A DNA stretch of 17,411 nt from a bacterium (GCA_021847685.1 JAJZQE010000003.1:1-17411); one strand, 5' to 3'; positions 7,271 through 14,988 are shown, numbered from the stretch's first letter. Program-made: numbers and translations. Notes: generated from the letters alone by a model not told the origin.

Positions 7271-7657
7271 TTATTTTGTTGGCGTTGTAATATGCGCCTC
7301 GCTGCCATAAAACGGCAAGACGATTTTATCGTTTGCGCCACCTTTTAGTTTTGCCAAAACTGACTCTTGCCAGTCATCGCCACGACCACCGACAATTGGA
7401 ATTGATTGACAATCGGCGATTGTATTTAGGACGGTTAGACCAATTCTAAGACCCGTAAAACTCCCGGGACCCTCAAAAACGCCAATCGCCGTAATATCCT
7501 GCCAGGTTTTGCCGTGTTTTTTAAGATTATTCTCGATATAACCCAACAGCCCCTTAGCGAGCGTTCGCGCCGCTTCCCACTCATTATCAAAGCGATTATC
7601 GCCATCTATCAAGCTTAATTTACAAATAGGCGTGCTAGTGTCTAGTAGTAAAATCAT
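7271..7657 (-). CDS. tsaB: Short TsaB-like t6A synthesis protein
   Basis: This 128-residue protein matches the N-terminal ASKHA lobe of TsaB. The start MILLLDTSTP and the signature GPGSFTGLRIG (63-73) are clear. TsaB partners TsaD and TsaE in adding threonylcarbamoyl to A37 of ANN-decoding tRNAs. Usual TsaB proteins have about 220-230 residues. This one lacks the second lobe but keeps a tail (FYGSEAHITTPTK) that resembles the normal Tsa C-terminal end, so it looks like a compact form and not a broken gene; that is inference. Its ATG overlaps the tsaE stop as ATGA, which suggests translational coupling. No tsaD is present in the window. Confidence 0.87.
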   Translation of the reverse strand: MILLLDTSTPICKLSLIDGDNRFDNEWEAARTLAKGLLGYIENNLKKHGKTWQDITAIGVFEGPGSFTGLRIGLTVLNTIADCQSIPIVGGRGDDWQESVLAKLKGGANDKIVLPFYGSEAHITTPTK

Positions 7658-8106
7658 AATTTTTCCTCTATCGATTGACTGATAGGCCCGTTGGACATTA
7701 TTGTCAATCGGCGGTCAGACTCAGCGGGCGACTCGATTTTAATCGTCAAACGGTCGATTGGTAAAACCCCCTCAACGATACTACCCCACTCAATGATAAT
7801 AATCGAGGTTGGATGATGGATAGCCTCGTTGAGCTCATCGGCCATAATGCCAGCGTCCTGTAAGCGGTAAAAGTCATAATGGGCTAAGTTCAGTCCATCG
7901 CGCGCCTCATATACCCGACTAATCGTAAAGCTAGGGCTTTGTACATCCTCATTGACGCCAAGACCGACCGCGATACCTTTAGTAAGAGTGGTCTTACCAG
8001 CACCGACGTCCCCAACTAATTCAACAACTGCGCCGCCCACCAACAAAGCGCCAAGTCGCGCTCCGAAAATCTTCATCTCCTTTTCGGATTTCACCTCTTT
8101 AATCAT
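7654..8106 (-). CDS. tsaE: TsaE, tRNA t6A synthesis ATPase
   Basis: This 150-residue P-loop ATPase of the TsaE (YjeE) family is of normal length. The Walker A motif GDVGAGKTT spans residues 32-40. SPSFTI lies near 77-82, HYDFYRL follows, and IIIIEWG is the Walker B-like strand before the conserved Trp-Gly. TsaE binds the TsaB-TsaD complex and is needed for multiple turnover of t6A formation. The stop TGA overlaps the tsaB start. An extended -10 (TGCTATAAT) ends only 8 bases before the ATG and no Shine-Dalgarno is present, so the mRNA is probably leaderless. An in-frame ATG at codon 11 has AGGAG directly adjacent, too close to serve well. I therefore keep the first ATG. Confidence 0.95.
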   Translation of the reverse strand: MIKEVKSEKEMKIFGARLGALLVGGAVVELVGDVGAGKTTLTKGIAVGLGVNEDVQSPSFTISRVYEARDGLNLAHYDFYRLQDAGIMADELNEAIHHPTSIIIIEWGSIVEGVLPIDRLTIKIESPAESDRRLTIMSNGPISQSIEEKL

Positions 8107-8114
8107 TAATAATC

Positions 8115-8123
8115 ATTATAGCA
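8115..8123 (-). promoter_or_regulatory. Extended -10 promoter of tsaE-tsaB
   Basis: TGCTATAAT on the minus strand is a perfect extended -10. It ends 8 bases before the tsaE ATG, so the start of transcription should fall at or next to the A of the ATG. No good -35 box is visible, as is common for extended -10 promoters. Confidence 0.7.
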
Positions 8124-8168
8124 TCTGGCGCTTTATTAAGCCGTCATTTACAATGGAGCGTAAGCATT

Positions 8169-9950
8169 ATGCGTATTCCTGATGCAATCATCGAAAAGTT
8201 ACTCCTTCGCAGTAGTGCGGCTACCGAGGAGCAAATTAAAGCCCTAAAAGAAGAGGCCGAGCATTCAAGACGCCCATTGCAAGACATAGTGATTGAAAAA
8301 GAGGTTGTTAATGAAAAAACCTTAACACAGGCATTTGCCGACTACGCCCAAATTCCTTATGTCGAACTTAACCCGCAAAATATCCCCTCCGACGTCTTAA
8401 ACCGCATTCCCGAACGCATTGCCCGACAATACAACGCCGTCCTGTTTAAGATTGGCGATGATGGTGTCGCCCAGCTTGCCATGGAGGACCCCGATGATAT
8501 CCAGGCGGTGAACTTTATCCAAAAAGAAATTGGTTCCAACACTCGAATTTATATCGCTACAAGTGAAAATATCCTGGCTGCCCTTGAAAATTACCGTGGC
8601 GACGTTAACCAAGAACTAAATGAAGTAATTGATGTGCAGCGTGAAGACGCCTTGGCAGAACAAACTATTAACAAACAAGATATTGCCGAAGATTCGCCAA
8701 TTGCTCAAACGGTCAACTTGCTGCTTGAATACGCTATTCGCAGTCACGCCAGCGATGTGCATATCGAGCCACGCGAAGAATACGTTCAGGTTCGCTACCG
8801 AATTGACGGTGTCTTAAAAGAGGTCAACCGCCTACCAAAAAGCGTGCTTGGCGCTTTAATTAGCCGGATCAAAATTATGAGCAACCTAAAAATCGATGAA
8901 CGTCGCGTTCCGCAAGATGGTCGCTTTAAGATTAAAATTGCCGGTCGCCAGTACGCCTTACGTGTTAGCTCCCTACCGGTTGCTGACGGTGAAAAAATCG
9001 CCATGCGTATTTTGGACGAATCCGACCAGGCTGTCACGCTGGAGTCATTAGGTTATTGGGGTAAATCGCTTGAAGTCATGCGGCTTGCCTTGACCGAACC
9101 AAATGGTATGGTGCTAGTCACTGGACCAACCGGTAGCGGTAAGTCGACCAGTCTATTTAGTGTGTTGTCTATCTTAAATACGCCAACTGTTAATATTTCG
9201 ACGATTGAAGACCCGGTTGAGTATCGCATTCCGGGCGTCAACCAGACTCAGACAAATGAAAAAGCCGGTATGACCTTCGCTAACGGTCTGCGTGCGCTTC
9301 TTCGCCAAGACCCAAACATTATTATGATCGGTGAGATTCGCGATGGCGAAACAGCTGACCTTGGCGTTCAGGCGGCCCTAACTGGACACTTGGTTTTTAG
9401 CACCCTACACACCAATAATGCCGCCACCTGTCTACCGCGTCTGCTTGACATGGGTATCGAGCCCTTCCTAATCGCCAGCACGGTACGGGCCGTTGTTGGA
9501 CAGCGTCTAGTCCGCTGTCTCCACAAAGACACCCGCCAAAACTACACGCCTACTGAAGAAGAAAAACAAGCTGTTATGCGCATGTTTAACATTACGACGC
9601 CGCAGGCCTTTAAGACAATTCACGAACTTGAAAAACGCGCTCTTGCCGAGGGGATGGGTACCGGCATTCCGTTAAGTACAAGTGAGACCGGCATCATTAG
9701 TCTTTGGCGTGCAGATAATGACGACAACAACGATGACGCCCACAACGGCTACAAAGGCCGTACTGGTATTTACGAGGTATTAGCTAACACTGTTGGCATA
9801 CAAAAGCTGATTATGGCCAATGCTACCAGTAATCAAATCCAAGCACAGGCAATTGCCGAGGGTATGATTTCGATGCAGACTGATGGCTTGATTAAGGCGC
9901 TACGGGGCGAAACCACCATCGAAGAAGTCCTAAGAGTAAGTAAAGACTAA
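8169..9950 (+). CDS. pilB: Type IV pilus extension ATPase PilB (GspE/PulE family)
   Basis: This 593-residue hexameric ATPase powers pilus assembly from the cytoplasm. The N-terminal GSPII_E_N domain covers about residues 1-150. The core follows with Walker A GPTGSGKST (319-327), the Asp box IEDPVEYRIPGVNQTQ, Walker B IIMIGEIRD with Glu389, and the His box GHLVFSTLHT. The usual zinc-binding tetracysteine of PilB/GspE is missing. Only one Cys (450) remains at the first CxxC position, and the second is replaced by an Asp/Asn-rich stretch (516-523) just before GYKGRTGIYE. GGAG at 8156-8159 is a good ribosome site. It heads an operon whose next gene, pilC, starts 2 bases after its stop. I found no clear forward promoter in the 62-base gap shared with divergent tsaE. 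Confidence 0.96.
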   Translation: MRIPDAIIEKLLLRSSAATEEQIKALKEEAEHSRRPLQDIVIEKEVVNEKTLTQAFADYAQIPYVELNPQNIPSDVLNRIPERIARQYNAVLFKIGDDGVAQLAMEDPDDIQAVNFIQKEIGSNTRIYIATSENILAALENYRGDVNQELNEVIDVQREDALAEQTINKQDIAEDSPIAQTVNLLLEYAIRSHASDVHIEPREEYVQVRYRIDGVLKEVNRLPKSVLGALISRIKIMSNLKIDERRVPQDGRFKIKIAGRQYALRVSSLPVADGEKIAMRILDESDQAVTLESLGYWGKSLEVMRLALTEPNGMVLVTGPTGSGKSTSLFSVLSILNTPTVNISTIEDPVEYRIPGVNQTQTNEKAGMTFANGLRALLRQDPNIIMIGEIRDGETADLGVQAALTGHLVFSTLHTNNAATCLPRLLDMGIEPFLIASTVRAVVGQRLVRCLHKDTRQNYTPTEEEKQAVMRMFNITTPQAFKTIHELEKRALAEGMGTGIPLSTSETGIISLWRADNDDNNDDAHNGYKGRTGIYEVLANTVGIQKLIMANATSNQIQAQAIAEGMISMQTDGLIKALRGETTIEEVLRVSKD

Positions 9951-9952
9951 TT

Positions 9953-11182
9953 ATGACTAACTTTTTATACGTAGCGATTGACAAGTCCAACGCACCAGTC
10001 ACTGGCATAATTGATCAAGCCGACCGCGCCAGCGTCATCACGTCCTTAAAAAAACAAGGTCTTCGCCCGATTAGCATCAAGCAAGCCTCGAGTATTGCTA
10101 ACTCTGGCCGTTCGCTTTCGAGATTTTTCAATAGCAACCGCGTCAAACCCGATCATTTGGTTATGATGACACGTCAATTAAGCGCCATGGTAGGCGCCGG
10201 CGTACCGCTCGTTCGGTCGCTAACTTCACTAGCCGATCACTCCGAAAGTCCAATGCTAAAAAAAATACTAATCGGTGTAATTAAAGATGTCGAAGCCGGT
10301 ACAACACTAGGTGATGCTCTATCAAAATATCCAGATACATTCAACGATGTCTATGTCAACATGGTGCGCGCCGGTGAAACTGCCGGAATTTTGGATGAAA
10401 TTTTGAAGCGCCTAGCGATGCAGCAAGAAAAAAGTACGACAATTCGTAAAAAAGTCAGAAGTGCTATGGCCTATCCAACGGTATTACTAAGCATCACCGT
10501 CTTGGCCTTTTTTGGACTAATGCTTTTTGTGATTCCGCAAATTGGCAAAATTTTAACTGATCTTGGTGGACCAGACGCCAAATTGCCAGCTATAACCCTA
10601 TTTATGCTGGGGATTAGTCACCTCTTTACCAATTTTTGGTACATCATCTTCCCTGTAATTGGCGGCACAATTTACGGTGTTCTGAGATATATTAAGACGC
10701 CAAAAGGCAGAGAGCAATTTCATACCATAATATTAAAGATACCGGGCATAAAAGGTATCATCAAGAAGGTCGCCATTGCCCGTTTTGCTCGTACTTTTTC
10801 GGCCTTAATGGGGGCTGGCGTTGCCGTTTTGGAATGTCTAAGGGTAACTGCTCGTTCGGTCGGTAATGCAGTTTACGAAAAGGCACTGATTGACGCATCC
10901 GTCGAAGTTAAAAATGGTAAGCCATTATCCCTTGTTATCAGCCAAAATCCGCTGTTTCCTGCAATTGTCGCTCAAATGTTGTCAGTTGGCGAAGAGACTG
11001 GCCAAACGGACACCGTGCTTGTTAAAGTCGCCGATTTCTACGAAGAAGAGGTTGACGCCTCGATTGAAGGCTTGAGCTCAATTATTGAGCCAACGATGAT
11101 TGTCATCATGGGCACCATGGTTGGTTTGATTGCCGCCAGTGTCATGGTACCGATTGCTGGATTAGCTCAGAATATCAAATAA
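9953..11182 (+). CDS. pilC: Type IV pilus inner membrane platform protein PilC (GspF family)
   Basis: This 409-residue protein carries two T2SSF domains. The first (about 70-195) shows TRQLSAMVGAGVPLVRSL, then a membrane helix near 176-197. The second (about 270-395) shows ARTFSALMGAGVAVLECL and SVGEETGQTD, then the C-terminal helix around IVIMGTMVGLIAASVMVPI. A central membrane helix lies near 222-242. PilC couples PilB rotation to insertion of pilin subunits. An N-terminal segment of about 45 residues (FLYVAIDKSNAPVTGII) matches the usual PilC/GspF start. The length is normal. The gap to pilB is 2 bases and no ribosome site is seen, so translation is probably coupled to pilB. Confidence 0.96.
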   Translation: MTNFLYVAIDKSNAPVTGIIDQADRASVITSLKKQGLRPISIKQASSIANSGRSLSRFFNSNRVKPDHLVMMTRQLSAMVGAGVPLVRSLTSLADHSESPMLKKILIGVIKDVEAGTTLGDALSKYPDTFNDVYVNMVRAGETAGILDEILKRLAMQQEKSTTIRKKVRSAMAYPTVLLSITVLAFFGLMLFVIPQIGKILTDLGGPDAKLPAITLFMLGISHLFTNFWYIIFPVIGGTIYGVLRYIKTPKGREQFHTIILKIPGIKGIIKKVAIARFARTFSALMGAGVAVLECLRVTARSVGNAVYEKALIDASVEVKNGKPLSLVISQNPLFPAIVAQMLSVGEETGQTDTVLVKVADFYEEEVDASIEGLSSIIEPTMIVIMGTMVGLIAASVMVPIAGLAQNIK

Positions 11183-11207
11183 GCCTGTACCTATCTCAAA
11201 CCGCTCA

Positions 11208-11216
11208 TGCTATAAT
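11208..11216 (+). promoter_or_regulatory. Internal extended -10 promoter before pilM
   Basis: A perfect TGCTATAAT lies in the 60-base gap between pilC and pilM. It would start transcription near 11223, giving a leader of about 20 bases and allowing pilMNO to be made apart from pilBC. No good -35 box is seen. Confidence 0.6.
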
Positions 11217-11242
11217 TGGGCATAGTAACACTAGTGGGCATC

Positions 11243-12298
11243 ATGGCAAAGTTATTTTATAAAGACAAACCGATTATCGGACTTGACATCAGTAGTACTG
11301 GCGTTAAAATCATGGCCGTCGACACCAAGCGATGGCTAGTACTTGGCTATGGCTCGATTGACCTTGATCCAATCAAAATCAAGGAGTCACTTGAGGGTGA
11401 CAACACATATCTTGCCGATAATATAAAAGATTTGGTCGGCCAAAAGCTAGTCGGTAACCTTTCAAGCAATCACGTCGTTATCGGTGTGCCAACCGCACGC
11501 AGTTTTTCTCGTACCTTTACTTTGCCGGTTAGCGCCGAAAAGAATTTAAAGGATGCCGTCGATATTGAGGTCGATCAGTACGTCCCCGTCCCAGCGGAAA
11601 CACTTTACATTGACTATGAAATTATTGAACGCAACAAGACCGAAATAACAGTTTTGATGAGTGCTATCTCGCGCATAATTGTCGATAACTGCGTATCAGC
11701 CGCCGAAAAAGCCGGCCTACGCGCTGTTTTGGTCGAACCTCGCATTAGCGCTGTCGGCCGTCTAATTACAATTACCGAGGATGGTCATTTACCAACAATC
11801 ATCGTCGACATCGGCCCCGCCAGCACTGATATTGCCATTCTTGAGGATAGCTCGATTCGGGTTACTGGTGGTCTAGCCATCGGCGGCAACACCTTCACGC
11901 TAGATATCGCTAAAAAATTAAACATAACCGTCGAAAACGCCCATCAGCTTAAGGTTCTAAATGGGTTAAATGCTGGGCCACGCCAAGAAAAAATTACCAA
12001 CGCCCTTGAACCAAGCTTAGAGCGCATTATCATTGAAGTTCGAAAAGTCATTCGATATTACAACGAGCGCCTAAACGACAAGCACAAACTTGAACAACTA
12101 TTAGTCGTAGGAGCCGGTAGTAACGTGCCCGGTATTGGCGAATATTTTACAAACATGCTCGTTATGCCGGCCCGTGTCGCTAGCCCGTGGCAAAAACTTG
12201 ACTTCGGTAAATTGCCCGAACCAGCCAAGCAATTTAGAGCTCGCTATATAACCGTCGCTGGACTAGCTAGCACCAAACCGGGCGGTATCTGGAAATGA
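11243..12298 (+). CDS. pilM: Type IV pilus actin-like protein PilM
   Basis: I choose ATG 11243 (351 residues). It begins with an FtsA-like strand (PIIGLDISSTGVKIMAVD). A longer frame can be drawn from TTG 11216, but that TTG overlaps the -10 box. GTG 11234 is an alternative in-frame start. The protein has the actin/FtsA fold: phosphate-1 loop GLDISSTGVK, VDIGPASTDIAI as phosphate-2, GGLAIGGNTFT, and a late VVGAGSNVPG loop. PVSAEKNLKDAVDIEVDQYVP is typical of PilM. PilM is cytoplasmic and binds the N-terminal tail of PilN, linking the PilN-PilO ring to PilB/PilC. Its stop TGA overlaps the pilN start as ATGA. Confidence 0.95.
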   Translation: MAKLFYKDKPIIGLDISSTGVKIMAVDTKRWLVLGYGSIDLDPIKIKESLEGDNTYLADNIKDLVGQKLVGNLSSNHVVIGVPTARSFSRTFTLPVSAEKNLKDAVDIEVDQYVPVPAETLYIDYEIIERNKTEITVLMSAISRIIVDNCVSAAEKAGLRAVLVEPRISAVGRLITITEDGHLPTIIVDIGPASTDIAILEDSSIRVTGGLAIGGNTFTLDIAKKLNITVENAHQLKVLNGLNAGPRQEKITNALEPSLERIIIEVRKVIRYYNERLNDKHKLEQLLVVGAGSNVPGIGEYFTNMLVMPARVASPWQKLDFGKLPEPAKQFRARYITVAGLASTKPGGIWK

Positions 12299-12852
12299 TA
12301 AACCTACTTCCTTATGACGTCAAAAGTGAAATTCGCGCCGCTCGCACTAATGTCATTCTGATGCGCTATATAATCGTGCTTATAATTGCCATTGTCTTTT
12401 TGGGTATCGTTGGATTTAGCGTTTATACAATTTTAATGGATACTAAGGCCACTGCTGAAAACACCATAAAGGATAACCGCGCCAAAGCATCGTCGTACGT
12501 CGCTTACAAGGACGAAGCCACGACACTCCGCACCAGCTTATCAAGCGCCAAAAGCATATTAGACAAAGAGGTTCGTTATTCAAAGATTATTACTGGCATC
12601 GCCGCGCTCATGCCGAGTGGCACCATCCTTGACAGTCTAAATATCAGCACCTCTACCCTAGGCTCCCCAACGACTTTAACTATATATGCAAAAACCACCG
12701 AGAACGCTCTGGCTGTAAAAGACCGCTTCCAGGCGTCGCCCTTATTCTCTAACGTCACCTTCGTCTCGATATCCAGCACTAGCCAGCAATCAAAAGCCTA
12801 TCCTATAACCGCTACTCTTAGTGTGACAATCAATCGAGGAGCTGCGCAATGA
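12295..12852 (+). CDS. pilN: Type IV pilus alignment protein PilN
   Basis: This 185-residue bitopic protein starts with INLLP (residues 2-6), the conserved cytoplasmic tail that docks on PilM. A basic stretch is followed by one membrane helix (about 24-48), a coiled coil (about 50-95) and a small ferredoxin-like extracytoplasmic domain. Typical features of that domain are SGTILDSLNIS, then TTLTIYAKTTENALAVKDRF. Length fits PilN. It pairs with PilO. The start overlaps the pilM stop and the stop overlaps the pilO start, so pilM, pilN and pilO are translationally coupled. Confidence 0.92.
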   Translation: MINLLPYDVKSEIRAARTNVILMRYIIVLIIAIVFLGIVGFSVYTILMDTKATAENTIKDNRAKASSYVAYKDEATTLRTSLSSAKSILDKEVRYSKIITGIAALMPSGTILDSLNISTSTLGSPTTLTIYAKTTENALAVKDRFQASPLFSNVTFVSISSTSQQSKAYPITATLSVTINRGAAQ

Positions 12853-13433
12853 AAAAGTCCGGCATGACCGCCAAAAGCTTCCGTGGCGTACTAATATTTT
12901 TAATCCTCGTCATGATTGGCGGATCGGCTGTTGGCATATACTTCGCGCAAAAATGGCTACTTAGTCAGGCTGCTATCATCAGCCAAACTGTTGCCGAGTC
13001 AAATGCCAGCGGTAATGACAGCCATGTGGCTGCAAAACTACAGTCTGAACTAGCCGCTCAGCAAAGCGTCATCACAAAAATCAGTTTACTAGCCGTTAGT
13101 CGACAGACATACCAAAGTAAAACAATCCAAGAATTAGATCGATACGCCGCCGATGCCGGCATTGTCATCGCCAACTACAGCTTCGCGCAAGCCACCACTG
13201 GCACAACAACCACTGCCTCAACCGCAGCTTCCGTTACTGCTACTAATAATCCCGTGGTTACTGCCACCTTAGTGAGCCCGGTTTCTTATCAAAAACTTCT
13301 AAAGTTTATGAATTATATTGAAAATAGTTTACCAAAAATGCAGATAGCCAGCGTTAACATAGGACGATCCTCCAACAGTAACGGCGACCTAGTCCGAATC
13401 GATCAATTAAGTATAGAGGTAAACGTAAATTAA
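12849..13433 (+). CDS. pilO: Type IV pilus alignment protein PilO-like
   Basis: This 194-residue protein has a short basic N-terminus, one membrane helix (about 14-35), a coiled coil (about 38-70) and a C-terminal ferredoxin-like domain with SPVSYQKLLKFMNYIENSLPKMQIASVNI. That topology and its place directly after pilN identify PilO, although PilO sequences vary widely. A Thr/Ala-rich insertion (about 115-130) breaks the domain and looks like a flexible loop. A strong GAGGAG lies 7 bases before the ATG, inside the pilN 3' end. PilO forms heterodimers with PilN in the inner-membrane alignment subcomplex. Confidence 0.88.
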   Translation: MKKSGMTAKSFRGVLIFLILVMIGGSAVGIYFAQKWLLSQAAIISQTVAESNASGNDSHVAAKLQSELAAQQSVITKISLLAVSRQTYQSKTIQELDRYAADAGIVIANYSFAQATTGTTTTASTAASVTATNNPVVTATLVSPVSYQKLLKFMNYIENSLPKMQIASVNIGRSSNSNGDLVRIDQLSIEVNVN

Positions 13434-13441
13434 ATAGCCTT

Positions 13442-13735
13442 ATGAAAAAAGATCTTAAACTATCATCCATACTTAACCCATTTGTAAACATGTTTAAGTA
13501 CCATAACCTGACGATTTTTATTGTTATATTAGTCGGCGGTCTAGCAGTTGGTATTTTAATGCTCAGTAGTGCTCTACAAAAAGCTTCTGAAACCAATGGC
13601 TATACAACAACCAACACCACAACAACATCATTTGATCAGACAACTATTAACCGAGTTAATCAACTCCACACCAGTAGTGATGCCCCCCTAAATTACTCAC
13701 CACCAGCCGGTCGCACAAACCCGTTTACGGAATAG
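13442..13735 (+). CDS. Small membrane protein in the pilP position, with a PilP-like GRTNPF end
   Basis: The 97-residue product has a cytoplasmic basic N-terminus (about 1-20), one membrane helix (about 23-43), then a Thr/Asn-rich linker and a Pro-rich tail ending PPAGRTNPFTE. I do not recognise a named family. It follows pilO by 8 bases, exactly where pilP sits in standard pilMNOP operons. Its ending resembles the short motif (Tyr/Pro...Gly-Arg-Arg-Asp/Ser-Pro-Phe) in the N-terminal flexible part of PilP that contacts PilN-PilO. There is no lipobox Cys and no PilP beta-domain, the part that binds the outer-membrane secretin. A PilP stub in a bacterium without an outer membrane is a plausible inference. 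No clear ribosome site is seen. Confidence 0.8.
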   Translation: MKKDLKLSSILNPFVNMFKYHNLTIFIVILVGGLAVGILMLSSALQKASETNGYTTTNTTTTSFDQTTINRVNQLHTSSDAPLNYSPPAGRTNPFTE

Positions 13736-13736
13736 T

Positions 13737-13765
13737 TGGCGCTAGTTGGCTAAAACACTTATACT
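13737..13765 (+). promoter_or_regulatory. Promoter of the PRC-barrel gene
   Basis: TTGGCG (13737-13742) and TATACT (13760-13765) are separated by 17 bases. The -10 ends 6 bases before the ATG at 13772, and a second TATACT directly abuts the ATG. No ribosome site fits in that space, so a leaderless mRNA is predicted. Confidence 0.55.
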
Positions 13766-13771
13766 TATACT

Positions 13772-14347
13772 ATGTTATTACTAGGATCAAGACTTATCGG
13801 CATTCCAATCATGGGATTACAGACCGGAACCAAGCTGGCGCAGACAGCCTACCCTGTTATCGATCCAGCTAACTTAAAAATTGTCGCCTATATCGTCGAA
13901 GGTCCATTGCTGCTTGAAAAGCCCTCGATTATCCGCATCGCCGAAGTGCGTGAATTGAGCGATATCGGTATGATAATTGATAGCAGCGATGATTTTGTCG
14001 GCATTGACGATGTTGTCCAAATTAACAAATTGTATGGTCTGGGCTTTAAATTAATTGGTATGCCCGTGATTGATGAGTTGAATCATAAATTAGGTAAGGT
14101 TGAAGACTATAGCGTTGAAGCGTCAAGTTTTGTCATTCAGCAGTTGCACGTCAAGCGCGGCCTGGTTAAAAGTTTGACCGATACTGGCCTACTCATTCAT
14201 CGTTCACAAATTGTTGAAATTAACGATCACTCGATTATCGTGCGTACTACCGCTAAAAAGCCTGAGCCAATTATGCAAGCCGAGCACCGCACTTTCGTTA
14301 ATCCGTTTAAGCCCCAATCAGCACAACCCGAAAACGGCGTCTCCTAG
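13772..14347 (+). CDS. Protein with two PRC-barrel domains
   Basis: This 191-residue soluble protein appears to contain two PRC-barrel-like modules. The first (about 3-75) starts LLGSRLIGIPIMGLQTG and includes AYIVEGP. The second (about 85-165) starts GFKLIGMPVIDELNHKLGKVEDYSVE, which is a classic PRC-barrel beta pattern. The remaining C-terminal tail is Pro/Gln-rich and probably disordered. PRC barrels occur in the ribosome maturation factor RimM, photosynthetic reaction-centre H subunits and YlmC-like proteins. This protein is none of those clearly, so no function is assigned. It has its own promoter right after the pilus operon. Its stop TAG is shared, as CTAG, with the convergent recX gene. 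Confidence 0.82.
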   Translation: MLLLGSRLIGIPIMGLQTGTKLAQTAYPVIDPANLKIVAYIVEGPLLLEKPSIIRIAEVRELSDIGMIIDSSDDFVGIDDVVQINKLYGLGFKLIGMPVIDELNHKLGKVEDYSVEASSFVIQQLHVKRGLVKSLTDTGLLIHRSQIVEINDHSIIVRTTAKKPEPIMQAEHRTFVNPFKPQSAQPENGVS

Positions 14348-14979
14348 CTATTATCATAAAGCGCCGATTTTATATCATCATAACTAAAGCCCTGACGCGT
14401 CAAGTAGGCGATTAGTTTTTGCTCGTCCGAATATTTCGATCGCTTCTTTTCAATAATTTTCTTGATCTCAACTTTATCCGACCGTTCGCTATCCGATAGC
14501 TCGGCTTGGATAATCGCCATATCAACGCCTTTTTTCATTAATTCGGCAATTAATTTACGTCTACTAATCCCCTTGCGGACAAATCGATTTTCAATCCAAA
14601 AGTGTGCAAATTTTCGATCGTCAATATAGCCTTTATCAAGCAAACGGTTAAAAACCCGCTCAGTTATTTCTGGTGGCGTGCCAGCTTTCAGCTCACCGTC
14701 TTTTTGACGAGTCGGTCGAGTCTTCCGGTAAAGATAGTCCCGTACTTCGCGGGCACTATGTGGCCGCGACAGGCAGTATTCTAGAGCACGTCCATAAATC
14801 TTACCAAACTGACTTTCACGTTCAAGCGCCACCAGTTCGGCTTCGTCGTATGACTTACCGACCTTAATACCCAGTTCAACGACCTGAAACATGTCCAAGC
14901 TAAATCGATATTTCCCATCAACTAATACGTTAACCCGGTCTTTGTTGCGGGCCTGAACACCAATCGCGGTAATGATCAT
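14344..14979 (-). CDS. recX: RecX, regulator of RecA
   Basis: This 211-residue protein is rich in helices and charge. It shows the three-helix RecX repeats: ALEYCLSRPHSAREVRDYL, RVFNRLLDKGYIDDRKFAHFW with NRFVRKGISRRKLIAELMKKG, and LIAYLTRQGFSYDDIKSAL. RecX binds along RecA filaments and usually limits their growth. The gene follows recA by 9 bases, as in many bacteria, so the two are co-transcribed. An N-terminal extension of about 55 residues before the first repeat is common in RecX of Gram-positive type. No good ribosome site lies in the 9-base gap, so translation may depend on recA. The 3' end overlaps the PRC-barrel gene by four bases. Confidence 0.94.
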   Translation of the reverse strand: MIITAIGVQARNKDRVNVLVDGKYRFSLDMFQVVELGIKVGKSYDEAELVALERESQFGKIYGRALEYCLSRPHSAREVRDYLYRKTRPTRQKDGELKAGTPPEITERVFNRLLDKGYIDDRKFAHFWIENRFVRKGISRRKLIAELMKKGVDMAIIQAELSDSERSDKVEIKKIIEKKRSKYSDEQKLIAYLTRQGFSYDDIKSALYDNS

Positions 14980-14988
14980 AGTCGTAGA

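Noticed and set aside
7013..7348. Plus-strand open frame of 111 codons over the rny leader and tsaB end
   Set aside because: It spans two minus-strand genes and the gap between them, has no ribosome site or family likeness, and its composition looks random.
8101..8117. Direct repeat AATCATT twice between tsaE and pilB
   Set aside because: Only 7 bases long in AT-rich sequence, and partly inside the tsaE start and promoter. No operator pattern is evident.
11216..11242. TTG at 11216 as the start of pilM
   Set aside because: The TTG begins inside the TATAAT box, and the added residues are not part of the PilM fold. ATG 11243 fits the family start better.
12295..12298. UGA as a sense codon (Gly), as in SR1 or Gracilibacteria
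   Set aside because: tsaE, pilM and pilN all end at TGA exactly at their expected family ends, overlapping the next start as ATGA.
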